This document shows positions 1 to 7,558 of a DNA stretch of 64,000 nt, one piece after another (the stretch's first letter is position 1; every line of letters begins with the position of its first letter). The notes beneath the pieces were generated by a model. The model saw nothing but the letters and a program-made list of their open reading frames with translations. It had not been told where the DNA came from and ran no database searches. Source of the stretch: Bin5 sp022821545 (GTDB taxonomy: Bacteria > Chloroflexota > Anaerolineae > Caldilineales > Caldilineaceae); contig CAXXLO010000002.1 in NCBI GenBank assembly GCA_963664085.2, positions 2,170,001 to 2,234,000 on the forward strand, written 5' to 3'. Made by a program: the position numbers and the translations under genes.

Positions 1-1
1 A

Positions 2-568
2 GCCGAGGAAGTGGTGTTGATGGGCCTGGACCACCGCCAGAACATCTGGCCCTGGCCCCGCGCCCGCGAGCGCAAACGGGCGCGCGAAATCCTGGAGCGG
101 TTGGAGATCGGCCATCTGGCGGAGCGGCATATCCGCGATCTTTCCGGCGGACAGCAGCAACGAGTATTCCTTGCGCGCGCGCTGGTCGCCGACCCGGAAG
201 TGCTTGTGCTCGATGAGCCCACGACCGGCGTCGACGTCCGCAGCGCCGAGAATATTTTTCACTGGCTGACGGTGCTTAACAGAGAGGGAATGACGATCCT
301 GCTGACAACCCACGACCTGAACATGGCCGCCGCGCACGTGCCCTGGGTCGTCTGCCTCAACCGCCGCATTGTAGCCCAGGGCCCGCCGCAGGAGATCTTT
401 ACCGAAGAGATTCTGAGCGATGCCTACAAAGGAAACTTTATCGTCCTCCGCCAGGACGACATGATCTTCGTCCAACAGAGACCCCATCCCCACGGACTGA
501 AGGAGGTGCTTCCGGACCCGGTGGAAGGAGGCCTGCCCAATCACGACAACCTGGAAAAAGCTGTTTAG
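2..568 (+). CDS. Metal ABC transporter ATP-binding protein (5' truncated by window edge)
   Basis: This is the C-terminal part of an ABC ATPase that would energise uptake of a divalent metal (zinc or manganese) with the permease that follows. The open frame runs in from before base 2, so the Walker A half is outside the window. Visible are the ABC signature LSGGQQQRV, the Walker B segment VLVLDEPTTGVD and the H-loop LLTTHDLN. The tail after the H-loop (YKGNFIVLRQDD...) and the position immediately before an ABC-3 family permease fit the ZnuC/MntB/SitB group. The metal cannot be told from sequence alone. The metal-binding protein gene is not in view and is probably upstream. Confidence 0.85.
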   Translation, partial: AEEVVLMGLDHRQNIWPWPRARERKRAREILERLEIGHLAERHIRDLSGGQQQRVFLARALVADPEVLVLDEPTTGVDVRSAENIFHWLTVLNREGMTILLTTHDLNMAAAHVPWVVCLNRRIVAQGPPQEIFTEEILSDAYKGNFIVLRQDDMIFVQQRPHPHGLKEVLPDPVEGGLPNHDNLEKAV

Positions 569-600
569 CGGAAAACCGCCGCAAAGGAGTCCCGACCGCT

Positions 601-1455
601 ATGGACGTTCTGTTTGCCCCGTTTCAATATGAGTTTTTCCGCAACGGCACAATTGCCGCCGTCCTCGTGGGCGGCCTGTGCGCCCTGATCGGCGTTTACA
701 TCGTCCTGCGCGGCATGAGTTTCATCGGCCACGGCCTCTCGCACGCCGTTTTCGGCGGGGCGGTCGTCGCCTTCATTCTCCAGTTCAACTTTTACGTTGG
801 GGCGGTGTCGTGGGGATTTATCGCGGCTTTGCTGATCAATCAGACGGTTCGAAAGACGACGATCAGCGCGGACGCCGCCATCGGCGTGGTTACGACCGCC
901 AGTTTCGCGCTGGGGGTCGCGCTGATTTCACGCTACCGCCGCTTCTCGCAGTCGTTCGACGCGGCCCTCTTCGGCAATGTGCTGGGCGTCACCCCGACCG
1001 ACATTATCGTGATCATCTTCGTTACGCTGGCGGCGGCGTTCATGATCTTTTTCTTCTACAAGCAGCTGCTCTTCACGACTTTCAATACGGAGGTCGCCCA
1101 GGTCTACGGGGTTCCCACGGTCTGGGTCGAGACCTGGTTTGCGTTGATACTTGCGGCCGTGATCATCGCGGCAGTGCAGATCATGGGGGTGACGATGATC
1201 GGGGCGGCGCTGGTCGTCCCTCCGATCACGATCCGGCTGCTGACCGACAGTTTTCACCGCCTCATGATCTATTCAACGATATTGGGCGCGGTGACGGGGC
1301 TGATCGGGATGTATCTCAGCTTTTACATGGACGTTTCCAGCGGGGCGTCGATTGTGCTGCTGCAAGCGATGGTTTTCTGCATCGCGCTCTTCTACGTTGC
1401 CAAGATACGCAACAGAGGCCGGCTTGTCCCAACGCCGGTCTACGGCCCGACCTGA
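601..1455 (+). CDS. Metal ABC transporter permease (ABC-3/ZnuB family)
   Basis: An integral membrane protein of 284 residues with about eight hydrophobic segments, the usual size for ZnuB/MntC-type permeases. It would form the transmembrane channel for metal import with the ATPase 32 bp upstream. Family features are the N-terminal block LRGMSFIGHGLSHAVF, the mid-protein stretch SADAAIGVVTTASFALGV and the late segment GVTMIGAALVVPP. A purine-rich ribosome-binding site (AAAGGAG, about 581-587) precedes the ATG at slightly long spacing. It is the last gene of the metal operon: the next genes run in the opposite direction and end 98 bp away. Confidence 0.9.
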   Translation: MDVLFAPFQYEFFRNGTIAAVLVGGLCALIGVYIVLRGMSFIGHGLSHAVFGGAVVAFILQFNFYVGAVSWGFIAALLINQTVRKTTISADAAIGVVTTASFALGVALISRYRRFSQSFDAALFGNVLGVTPTDIIVIIFVTLAAAFMIFFFYKQLLFTTFNTEVAQVYGVPTVWVETWFALILAAVIIAAVQIMGVTMIGAALVVPPITIRLLTDSFHRLMIYSTILGAVTGLIGMYLSFYMDVSSGASIVLLQAMVFCIALFYVAKIRNRGRLVPTPVYGPT

Positions 1456-1552
1456 AGGGGTGAGCGCGGCGAGAAGGTGGTTATTGGAGGGGCCGTACAC
1501 GAGCGGTAGCCGCGTGTAGGGACCGGAACGCTGATGCCAGGTACAACGGCTC

Positions 1553-2341
1553 TCACCGTTCGCTCTTCATTTCCGCCATCTGCACAGACGCCAGTTCGTA
1601 TTCTTCGGCCAGTCCGCTGTCCTGGTAGCCGGGCATCGTCTGGCCCAGGCGAAAGAGGGCCATTGCGGCCGCGGCCTGTTCGGCCTCCTGCTTGCTCTGC
1701 CCCTGGCCGACGCCGTAGGGCTGCTTGCCGATCATCACCTGCCGCGTGAAGAGGCGGGCATGGTCGGGCCCCTCAGTGTGGACGGTCCTGTAACGGGGCG
1801 TCTGCCCCATCGTAGCCTGCACCCACTCCTGCAGGCGGCTCTTGGGATCCTTGGTGAGTGCGTGCTGCGCGACGCGCCCGATCTCCTCGATCAGGCGGGG
1901 TTCGAGAAACTCGCGCAGCGCAGCGAGTCCCTGATCGAGATAGAGGGCGCCGATAAAGGCTTCATAGGTATCGCACAGGGTCGTGTGGCGGCCGCGCCCG
2001 CCGCTGTCCTCTTCGCCGCGTCCCAGCAGGAGGTAGGCGCCCAGTCCCAGCTCTTTGGCAAATCGGGAAAGCGTCTCGCGCTTGACGAGCGCCGAGCGCA
2101 GATTGGTCAACTCGCCTTCACGCCGTTCCGGGTAGCGTCCGAACAGCAGTTCGCTGACGATGAAGCTCAGCACGGCATCGCCCAGAAACTCAAGACGCTG
2201 ATTGTCCTGCAGGCCACTCTCTTCATCGGCCTCGTGCAGGTAGCTGCGATGAACGAAGGCCCGCTGCAACAGGGCGCGATCATTGAAGCGGATGCCCACC
2301 GCTTCCTCAAGTTGGTCCAAATCATGGCACTCGAGCTCCAT
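1553..2341 (-). CDS. rnc: Ribonuclease III
   Basis: An endonuclease that cuts double-stranded RNA in rRNA and mRNA processing. At 262 residues it is slightly longer than typical RNase III. The catalytic signature NQRLEFLGDAVL lies near residues 45-56, with a second acidic site YEAFIGALYLD around residue 130, where Asp/Glu bind Mg2+. The C-terminal double-stranded RNA-binding domain starts at DPKSRLQEWVQ and ends in the typical QEAEQAAAAMAL helix. The ATG is preceded by GGGAGG at good spacing. It lies 27 bp downstream of the threonine synthase-like gene on the same strand, so the two are probably co-transcribed. A short C-terminal extension (about 25 residues) has no recognised role. Confidence 0.95.
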   Translation of the reverse strand: MELECHDLDQLEEAVGIRFNDRALLQRAFVHRSYLHEADEESGLQDNQRLEFLGDAVLSFIVSELLFGRYPERREGELTNLRSALVKRETLSRFAKELGLGAYLLLGRGEEDSGGRGRHTTLCDTYEAFIGALYLDQGLAALREFLEPRLIEEIGRVAQHALTKDPKSRLQEWVQATMGQTPRYRTVHTEGPDHARLFTRQVMIGKQPYGVGQGQSKQEAEQAAAAMALFRLGQTMPGYQDSGLAEEYELASVQMAEMKSER

Positions 2342-2368
2342 GCCAATGCCTCCCTGGCACAGAAAACG

Positions 2369-3487
2369 CTAGACCGCCGGCAACCGCTTGAGACCGAGAC
2401 CGGTCAGGTTGACGACGACGGTATCGGAGGGATTCAGCCGGGGACCCAAGCTGGTGAGAGCCGCGGCCACGGTGGCGCTGGTCGGCTCCACGAAGAGCCC
2501 GCGCTGGGCAAGACGATCCTGGGCTTCCAGGATCTGTTCATCGTTGACGGCGATGGCCGTACCGCCCGACTGGCGCAAAGCCCACAAGATGGAGCGGTTG
2601 CGCACGGGATTCTCCACGGCGATGCCGTCGGCGAGGATGCTCGGGGCGACCTGACGGCGGGGCACGATCTCGCTGCGGCCTTCGTGAAAGGCGTCGCAGA
2701 TCGGCGTGATCGGCTCGGCCTGCACGGCGACCATGCGCGGCAACCTGTCAATGACGCCGCTGCGGTGCAGATGCTGAAAGCCCCGCCAGGCGCCGAGGAA
2801 GAGGCCGCCGTAGCCGACCGGGCTCACAAACCAGTCGGGCGCCCTTCCGCCAAGCTGCTCCCAGATCTCCCACGCATTGGTCATAAAGCCCAGCAGGCAG
2901 GCCGGATGCCAGGCATGGGAGGCATAGACGACGTCAACGCCGGTTTCAGAGGCTTCAGCGGCTTCGGTCGCCGCGGTACGCGGCCCGCTGACTTCGACCA
3001 GCTCGGCCCCGTACACGGCAATTTGGGCCTTCTTGGGCTGGGGCGCGTAGGCCGGCACGAAGATGCGGGCAAACAGTCCCGCCCGCGCCGCGTAGCAGGC
3101 CAGGCTGGCGCCGGCATTGCCGCTGGAGTCGTCCATGACCGTGCGAACGCCCTGGCCCACGAGCCAGTTCACGATCACGCTGACGCCGCGGTCCTTATAG
3201 CTGCCTGAAGGCATCAGCCCCTCGAATTTCCAGTAGACCCGCTGGGGCCCCCAGTTGTCCTTGATCAAAGGTGTCCACCCCTCCCCGAGGGAGAAGAGCT
3301 CGCGCCCAGCTGCCACCACCGGCAGCATGGCCAGGTAGCGCCAGTGGCCCGGCTTTCGTTCGTCGATCCGGTCCGGGTCAAAGGGGGGAAGGTCGCGATA
3401 CTCCAGAGGTTCGCCGCTGAGAGGGCAACGCAGGGGGGCTTCTTCGGCAGCAATCCGAAAATTGCTGCTGGGGCAGTAGGCGATCAA
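2369..3487 (-). CDS. thrC: Threonine synthase-like PLP-dependent enzyme
   Basis: Fold-type II pyridoxal-phosphate enzyme of 372 residues. Threonine synthase converts O-phosphohomoserine to threonine. The PLP lysine sits in PSGSYKDRG, followed by the SSGNAGASLA phosphate-binding loop. The C-terminal TGLGLKRL is typical of the family. The N-terminus has a Cys-containing segment (YCPSS...LRCPLSGEPLEY), as in threonine synthases with a small N-terminal zinc-ribbon-like element. It starts at TTG, chosen because AAGGAA lies about 8 bases upstream and the conserved N-terminus begins there. Related threonine dehydratase/cysteate synthase activities cannot be excluded. First gene of the minus-strand pair with rnc. 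Confidence 0.8.
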   Translation of the reverse strand: MIAYCPSSNFRIAAEEAPLRCPLSGEPLEYRDLPPFDPDRIDERKPGHWRYLAMLPVVAAGRELFSLGEGWTPLIKDNWGPQRVYWKFEGLMPSGSYKDRGVSVIVNWLVGQGVRTVMDDSSGNAGASLACYAARAGLFARIFVPAYAPQPKKAQIAVYGAELVEVSGPRTAATEAAEASETGVDVVYASHAWHPACLLGFMTNAWEIWEQLGGRAPDWFVSPVGYGGLFLGAWRGFQHLHRSGVIDRLPRMVAVQAEPITPICDAFHEGRSEIVPRRQVAPSILADGIAVENPVRNRSILWALRQSGGTAIAVNDEQILEAQDRLAQRGLFVEPTSATVAAALTSLGPRLNPSDTVVVNLTGLGLKRLPAV

Positions 3488-3608
3488 CCGTCGGTTCCTT
3501 TCCGGGGGCTGAGTGGAGAAGCTGCGCCCCGTTCAAGCAGGGACGCGTCCGTCATTCTTCCATATTGTTGTAACCGAACTGTGAAGAATGGTCAAGCGCG
3601 AGGAGCGA

Positions 3609-3776
3609 GGGGAACTGCGAGGAGAGAGGGGAGAGGAGAGAGGAGTGAGAGGGGAACTGCGAGGAGAGAGGGGAGAGGAGAGAGGAGTGAGAGGGGAACT
3701 GCGAGGAGTGAGAGGAGAGGAGAGAGGAGAGAGAGGGGAACTGCGAGGAGTGAGGGGAGAGGGGAGAGGAGTGAGA
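3609..3776. repeat. Polypurine 42-bp tandem repeat, four copies
   Basis: Four head-to-tail units begin at 3609, 3651, 3693 and 3735, with a partial fifth at 3777. Each opens with GGGGAACTGC followed by about 32 bases of almost pure G/A. Units 1 and 2 are identical; units 3 and 4 carry substitutions. Because 42 is a multiple of three, several frames stay open across the array, but the predicted peptides are low-complexity and have no ribosome-binding site, so I treat it as non-coding. The long purine strand could adopt triplex (H-DNA) or other non-B structure. It lies between the divergent thrC-like and enolase-superfamily genes. Confidence 0.95.
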
Positions 3777-3896
3777 GGGAACTGAGTGTGACTGAGTAGA
3801 CACGATTGTGTGTTAGAATCGGACAGTTGCCGTGACAGCCGAGAGACGGCGCTGCCACGAAAACGCAGACCAGGTCCCGGCAATTGTCGGCCATAG

Positions 3897-3964
3897 AATT
3901 CTGCCAGCCATAGAATACTGTCAGCTACGGAATACTGTCAGCTGCGGAATACTGTCAGCCACAG
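3897..3964. repeat. 17-bp tandem array upstream of the 3982 gene, four copies
   Basis: Units start at 3897, 3914, 3931 and 3948; the best two are AATACTGTCAGCTACGG and AATACTGTCAGCTGCGG. A decayed 15-base relative (AATTGTCGGCCATAG) precedes them at 3882. The array ends 17 bases before the ATG at 3982, so it occupies the 5' leader or operator region. Confidence 0.9.
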
Positions 3965-3981
3965 GATAGAGAGTCCGAACG

Positions 3982-5088
3982 ATGAAAATCAAGCGCATCT
4001 CCGCCTATCAGGTCGATCTGCCGCTTCACGAGGGCCGCTACGCCTGGTCCGGCGGCAAGTCGGTCTCCGTATTCGACAGCACTATCGTCCAGGTCGAGAC
4101 CGACACGGGCCTGGCCGGCCACGGCGAAGTCTGCCCGCTGGGACCTTTCTATCTGCCGGCGTACGCGGCCGGCGTGCGCAGCGGCCTGGCTGAGCTGGCC
4201 CCCCATCTGATCGGCCTCGATCCGCGGCAGCTGGCAGTTCTCAACGAACGGATGGACCGCGCGCTCAAGGGCCACCCCTACGTCAAGTCAGGCATCGACA
4301 TCGCCTGCTGGGACATTCTCGGCCAGGCGGCGGGACAGCCTGTCTGTGTCCTTTTGGGCGGACGCTACGGCGAAGAGTTCATTCTCTATCGCGCCATCTC
4401 CCAGCGCTCCCCGGCCGAAATGGCGGAGTCGGTTGCCGCCTACCGCGCCGAAGGATACCGCCGTTTCCAGCTGAAGGTTGGCTCCGACGTCGACACCGAC
4501 ATCGAACGGATTCGGGCGGCGGCCGCGGTCCTGGACCCCGGTGACGTGCTGATCGCCGACGCCAACACGGGCTGGCTGGTCCACGAGGCCGCGCGCGTGG
4601 TACGCGGCGTCCAGGACGTGGATGTTTATATCGAGCAACCCTGCGGCGGGTACGACGCCTGTCTCTCGATCCGCCGCCGCACATCGCACCCCTTTATCCT
4701 CGACGAGACCATCGACGGCATCGACGCCCTCCTTGCAGCGCAGCGCGACGACGCCATGGATGCCGTAAACATCAAGATCAGCAAGTTCGGCGGACTGACG
4801 AAGGCCCGGCAGGCGCGCGATCTCTGTGTCTCCCTGGGCATCGCCATGACCATCGAGGACAGCTGGGGCGGCGACATCACCACCGCGGCCATCGCCCACC
4901 TGGCGCACAGCACGCCTCCCGAACTCCTCTTTACGGCCACCGATTTCAACAGCTACGTCACCGTCAGCACGGCGGAAGGCGCGCCCCAGCGCCGCAACGG
5001 CCGCATGGCGGCTTCCACGGCCCCCGGCCTCGGCATCAGCCCCCGCTGGCCGGCGCTGGGCGACCCCGTGCTGGTGATCGACTCCTGA
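3982..5088 (+). CDS. Enolase-superfamily dehydratase, cis-3-hydroxy-L-proline dehydratase-like
   Basis: A 368-residue mandelate racemase/muconate lactonizing enzyme family protein. Such enzymes abstract an alpha proton from a carboxylate bound to Mg2+. The first catalytic lysine pair is in RFQLKVG (about residue 165), metal ligands are in IADANTGW, YIEQPCGG and FILDETID, and the second lysine is in VNIKISKFGG, giving a two-lysine active site. The segments KGHPYVKSGIDIACWDI and IEDSWGGDITTAAIAHL resemble, from memory, the cis-3-hydroxy-L-proline dehydratase group of proline-derivative catabolism; a proline-betaine epimerase is the main alternative. It stands upstream of a transport operon, consistent with catabolism of an imported amino-acid derivative. 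Confidence 0.8.
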   Translation: MKIKRISAYQVDLPLHEGRYAWSGGKSVSVFDSTIVQVETDTGLAGHGEVCPLGPFYLPAYAAGVRSGLAELAPHLIGLDPRQLAVLNERMDRALKGHPYVKSGIDIACWDILGQAAGQPVCVLLGGRYGEEFILYRAISQRSPAEMAESVAAYRAEGYRRFQLKVGSDVDTDIERIRAAAAVLDPGDVLIADANTGWLVHEAARVVRGVQDVDVYIEQPCGGYDACLSIRRRTSHPFILDETIDGIDALLAAQRDDAMDAVNIKISKFGGLTKARQARDLCVSLGIAMTIEDSWGGDITTAAIAHLAHSTPPELLFTATDFNSYVTVSTAEGAPQRRNGRMAASTAPGLGISPRWPALGDPVLVIDS

Positions 5089-5177
5089 GTCTTTGGCGGC
5101 AGTTCCCAACCGCCGGGCCGCCTGACGCTCACAAGCCGCAGCGCAATGTTTCCGACAGTATACATACCGCCTCAAAT

Positions 5178-5207
5178 TTGTACTTTCGCTGCAGGAGAGC
5201 ATATAAT
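5178..5207 (+). promoter_or_regulatory. Probable sigma-70-type promoter for the 5.4-17.9 kb block
   Basis: TTGTAC (5178-5183) and TATAAT (5202-5207) are separated by 18 bases, with the 20-bp tandem array between this promoter and the first start codon at 5366. The consensus -10 is good, the -35 fair. Confidence 0.5.
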
Positions 5208-5276
5208 TCGCTCCCAACACCCTGTGTTGAGCCGCCCCCCTCACCGTCAGCGCAATAGCAGTCCGGCCAGTATCTA

Positions 5277-5356
5277 CTTGAGCCAACGGCTATTTTCTTG
5301 GGTCAACGGCTAGCTTCTTGAGCCAACGACTATTCACTTAAGTCAACGTCCAGGAC
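5277..5356. repeat. 20-bp tandem array in the leader of the 5366 gene, four copies
   Basis: Units start at 5277, 5297, 5317 and 5337. The first is CTTGAGCCAACGGCTATTTT, and the core CTTGRGYCAACG is kept in the first three. The last unit contains the AGGA that would serve as ribosome-binding site for the TTG at 5366. The spacing is about two helical turns, as in multi-site operators, but slippage would give the same picture. Confidence 0.9.
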
Positions 5357-5365
5357 AAAGTTCTC

Positions 5366-7513
5366 TTGCCAACCGAGACACGGAGCAACGGCGCTCATCA
5401 GTCCAATGGCGGCGCGGTTTCGCGCAGCGCTGATTCCACCGGCGCCGATTCCACCGGCGCCGATTCCACCAGCGCCGACTCCACCGGCGCCGACGCCCCT
5501 GAAGACGCGGCGAAGCTGGCAGACCGCCGCCGGCTGTTCGAGTCCTTTTTCGAGCAGCTTTACCTCGACAAGGACGTTTACGCCCACGAGGACAGGATCG
5601 TGTTGCGCTGGCCGCGCAAGCTCGATGCGCCTGCCGATTTCAACGCCCGCCTGCAGCTGTCGAACGGCCGCATTTACGCTGAATCCGAGGGCAGAGAGGG
5701 CGACAGCAGCGACCGCACATTGACACAGCCGGTCTCGATCCCGGACGGGGAGTACGAGCTGGTCCTGATGCCGTCGCCCAGCGAGTACTATATCCGCGGC
5801 GTTCGCGTTCAACGCAAGATTCCACTGTCGGTTGTGCGGTCGGACTACCGGACGGCGCCTTACGGCGCCTATGTCGAGCGTCAGATTGAACTTCTGCGCC
5901 ACGCGGTTACCGGGGACGACGGTCTCTATTCCGAGATCGCAAAGATGACGCTGGGATGGTGGAACCGGCTCAACGCAAGTAAGCTCGGCGCCGCGGTCAA
6001 CGCGGTCGCGGGTTACGAGGAGGACCACCTTGCCGGCCTGATCGCGCTCGCGGGCATGGTCAGCCGCCACGGGGAAGACGACGAGTTCCCGGCTGACGTC
6101 CGAGACGAACTCGAGGACTGCATAACCGGTTTTGCCTACGACCGGCAGGACTATGCGGAGAAGAGAGGCGAAGCCGTCGGCGGCACGGAAAGCCTCCTGC
6201 TCGCCGCCTGTGAGCTCCTGGCCGGGCAACTCTATCCCGACCGCCCGTTTGCGTACAGCCGGCAGACCGGGCAGTGGCACCGCCGGCGCGCCGAAGATGC
6301 GGTCCTGCCCCGGCTGCAGCGCGCCGCGACCGCCGGTTTCGCCGACTCATCCAGCCACAGCCTGGCCCAACTGCTGACCGCCCTCTCACATCTCATCGAT
6401 CTGGCCGAATCGCAGGAGATCTGGGACCTGGCCGCAGCTGCAGTTGATAAAGTCCTGGTAACGCTGGCGTTGGACTCCTTGCAGGGTGTCTACGGCGCCG
6501 ACCAGATCACGGCGGAAGGCGGAGGCGCGGTCCCGAACGGACATGTGTCGCCGCTGGCCGGCGTTGCCCGCCTGATGTGGGGCGCCGGCGCCTGGAACCG
6601 GCATCTGGCCGCGCCGGTGAGCCTCTGCTGTTGCCAGGGGTATCAGTTGCCGCCCGTCATCGCCGCGCTGGCAACCGAACCGGCCGCGGCCCCCACGTGG
6701 GCCAGCCAGCGCCATGCCATTGGGGCAGACTGTGAAGAGGAGCGGAAGGCCGGCGAAGACCCGCTATCCGGGACGCTCCACAAGGCGACCTACAGGACGC
6801 CCGACTATCTGCTCAGCAGCGCGCAGGACTTCCGGCCCGGTCAGCCCAGCCAGGGCGGGCAGAGCTGGCAGGCGACCCTGGACGCGGACGCGATCGTCTT
6901 CGTCAACCATCCCGGCGCGCCTGGACTCGAGCAACGCGCCGACGGGGGCGGCTACTGGCGCAGCGGCCTGCTGCCCCGCGTCGCCCAGCACCGCGATCTG
7001 CTGATCGCGCTCTACGCCCTGCCCGAGACTGATCCCTTCGGCTTCACCCGCGCCTATTTCCCCACTTTCGCCTTCGACGAGCAGCAGGTGGGCAAAGCGT
7101 GGGCCTTCGGCGCCAGGGGTGACGCTTACATCGCGCTCGGCTGCTCACAGGGCATCGAGCTTGTCCAGGACGGTCCGGCGGCGCTCCGCGAACTGCGGGC
7201 AAGCGGGCATAAGGCCGCCTGGCTGTGCCAGATGGGGCGCAAAGCCGATCATGACTCCTTTGCCCAATTCCGCAAGCGGGTCCTGGCCGCCCGCTTCGAC
7301 TGTGACAGCCTTTCGGTCTCCTACCGCCCATTGCAGGGCGATACCGTTACATTCGGCTGGGACGGGCCGCTCAAGGTCAACGGTGAAGCGCAGCCGTTGC
7401 ATAGCGCCAACCATTACGAAGGTCCGAACTGCGTGACAGACGGCTGGCCGGCGACGCAGATGGTCGTCGTGCATGGCGACCAGGCGATACAACTCGATTT
7501 TGCCGATGGTTAA
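5366..7513 (+). CDS. Large uncharacterised protein, possibly an alpha/alpha-toroid glycan-active enzyme
   Basis: I recognise the type only loosely. It has 715 residues with no signal peptide or membrane segment, so it is probably cytoplasmic. After a low-complexity N-terminus (four ADSTG-type repeats, residues 22-41), residues 50-150 look beta-rich, 160-450 are helical with repeated hydrophobic heptads (GLYSEIAKMTLGWWNRLNAS and HSLAQLLTALSHLIDLA), and 460-715 are beta-rich with conserved-looking blocks TPDYLLSSAQDFRPG, FTRAYFPTFAFDE and SANHYEGPNCVTD. A helical toroid plus beta-sandwich order is typical of polysaccharide lyases of the heparinase II/III type, but I see no diagnostic catalytic motif. 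The TTG start is chosen for the AGGA at 5352-5355; an internal start is possible. It directly precedes the SBP gene (46 bp), so it may process what that importer brings in. Confidence 0.6.
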   Translation: MPTETRSNGAHQSNGGAVSRSADSTGADSTGADSTSADSTGADAPEDAAKLADRRRLFESFFEQLYLDKDVYAHEDRIVLRWPRKLDAPADFNARLQLSNGRIYAESEGREGDSSDRTLTQPVSIPDGEYELVLMPSPSEYYIRGVRVQRKIPLSVVRSDYRTAPYGAYVERQIELLRHAVTGDDGLYSEIAKMTLGWWNRLNASKLGAAVNAVAGYEEDHLAGLIALAGMVSRHGEDDEFPADVRDELEDCITGFAYDRQDYAEKRGEAVGGTESLLLAACELLAGQLYPDRPFAYSRQTGQWHRRRAEDAVLPRLQRAATAGFADSSSHSLAQLLTALSHLIDLAESQEIWDLAAAAVDKVLVTLALDSLQGVYGADQITAEGGGAVPNGHVSPLAGVARLMWGAGAWNRHLAAPVSLCCCQGYQLPPVIAALATEPAAAPTWASQRHAIGADCEEERKAGEDPLSGTLHKATYRTPDYLLSSAQDFRPGQPSQGGQSWQATLDADAIVFVNHPGAPGLEQRADGGGYWRSGLLPRVAQHRDLLIALYALPETDPFGFTRAYFPTFAFDEQQVGKAWAFGARGDAYIALGCSQGIELVQDGPAALRELRASGHKAAWLCQMGRKADHDSFAQFRKRVLAARFDCDSLSVSYRPLQGDTVTFGWDGPLKVNGEAQPLHSANHYEGPNCVTDGWPATQMVVVHGDQAIQLDFADG
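5429..5488 (+). repeat. 15-bp in-frame coding repeat (ADSTG), four copies
   Basis: Units GCCGATTCCACCGGC and variants start at 5429, 5444, 5459 and 5474 and encode Ala-Asp-Ser-Thr-Gly/Ser. They lie in the non-conserved N-terminus of the 715-residue protein, a likely slippage product. Confidence 0.9.
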
Positions 7514-7558
7514 ATCCATCATTTATAAAAACTCACTGTTTCAATCCAGGAGGAAAGT

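Noticed and set aside
1760..3208. Long plus-strand open frame (482 codons)
   Set aside because: It is antisense to the rnc and threonine synthase-like genes, both with clear catalytic motifs. The composition is shadow-like and no ribosome-binding site or family feature is seen.
3609..3776. Possible CRISPR array
   Set aside because: The units are directly adjacent with no unique spacers, low complexity and no cas genes nearby.
3344..3894. Open frames in both directions across the purine-rich repeat
   Set aside because: The period of 42 bp keeps frames open by chance. The peptides are simple Arg/Glu/Gly or Ser/Leu/Pro strings without start signals.
3897..3964. Plasmid-type iterons or replication origin
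   Set aside because: The short 17-bp array stands alone. No rep/dnaA gene, AT-rich stretch or DnaA boxes are evident, and similar arrays with other units occur at many genes.
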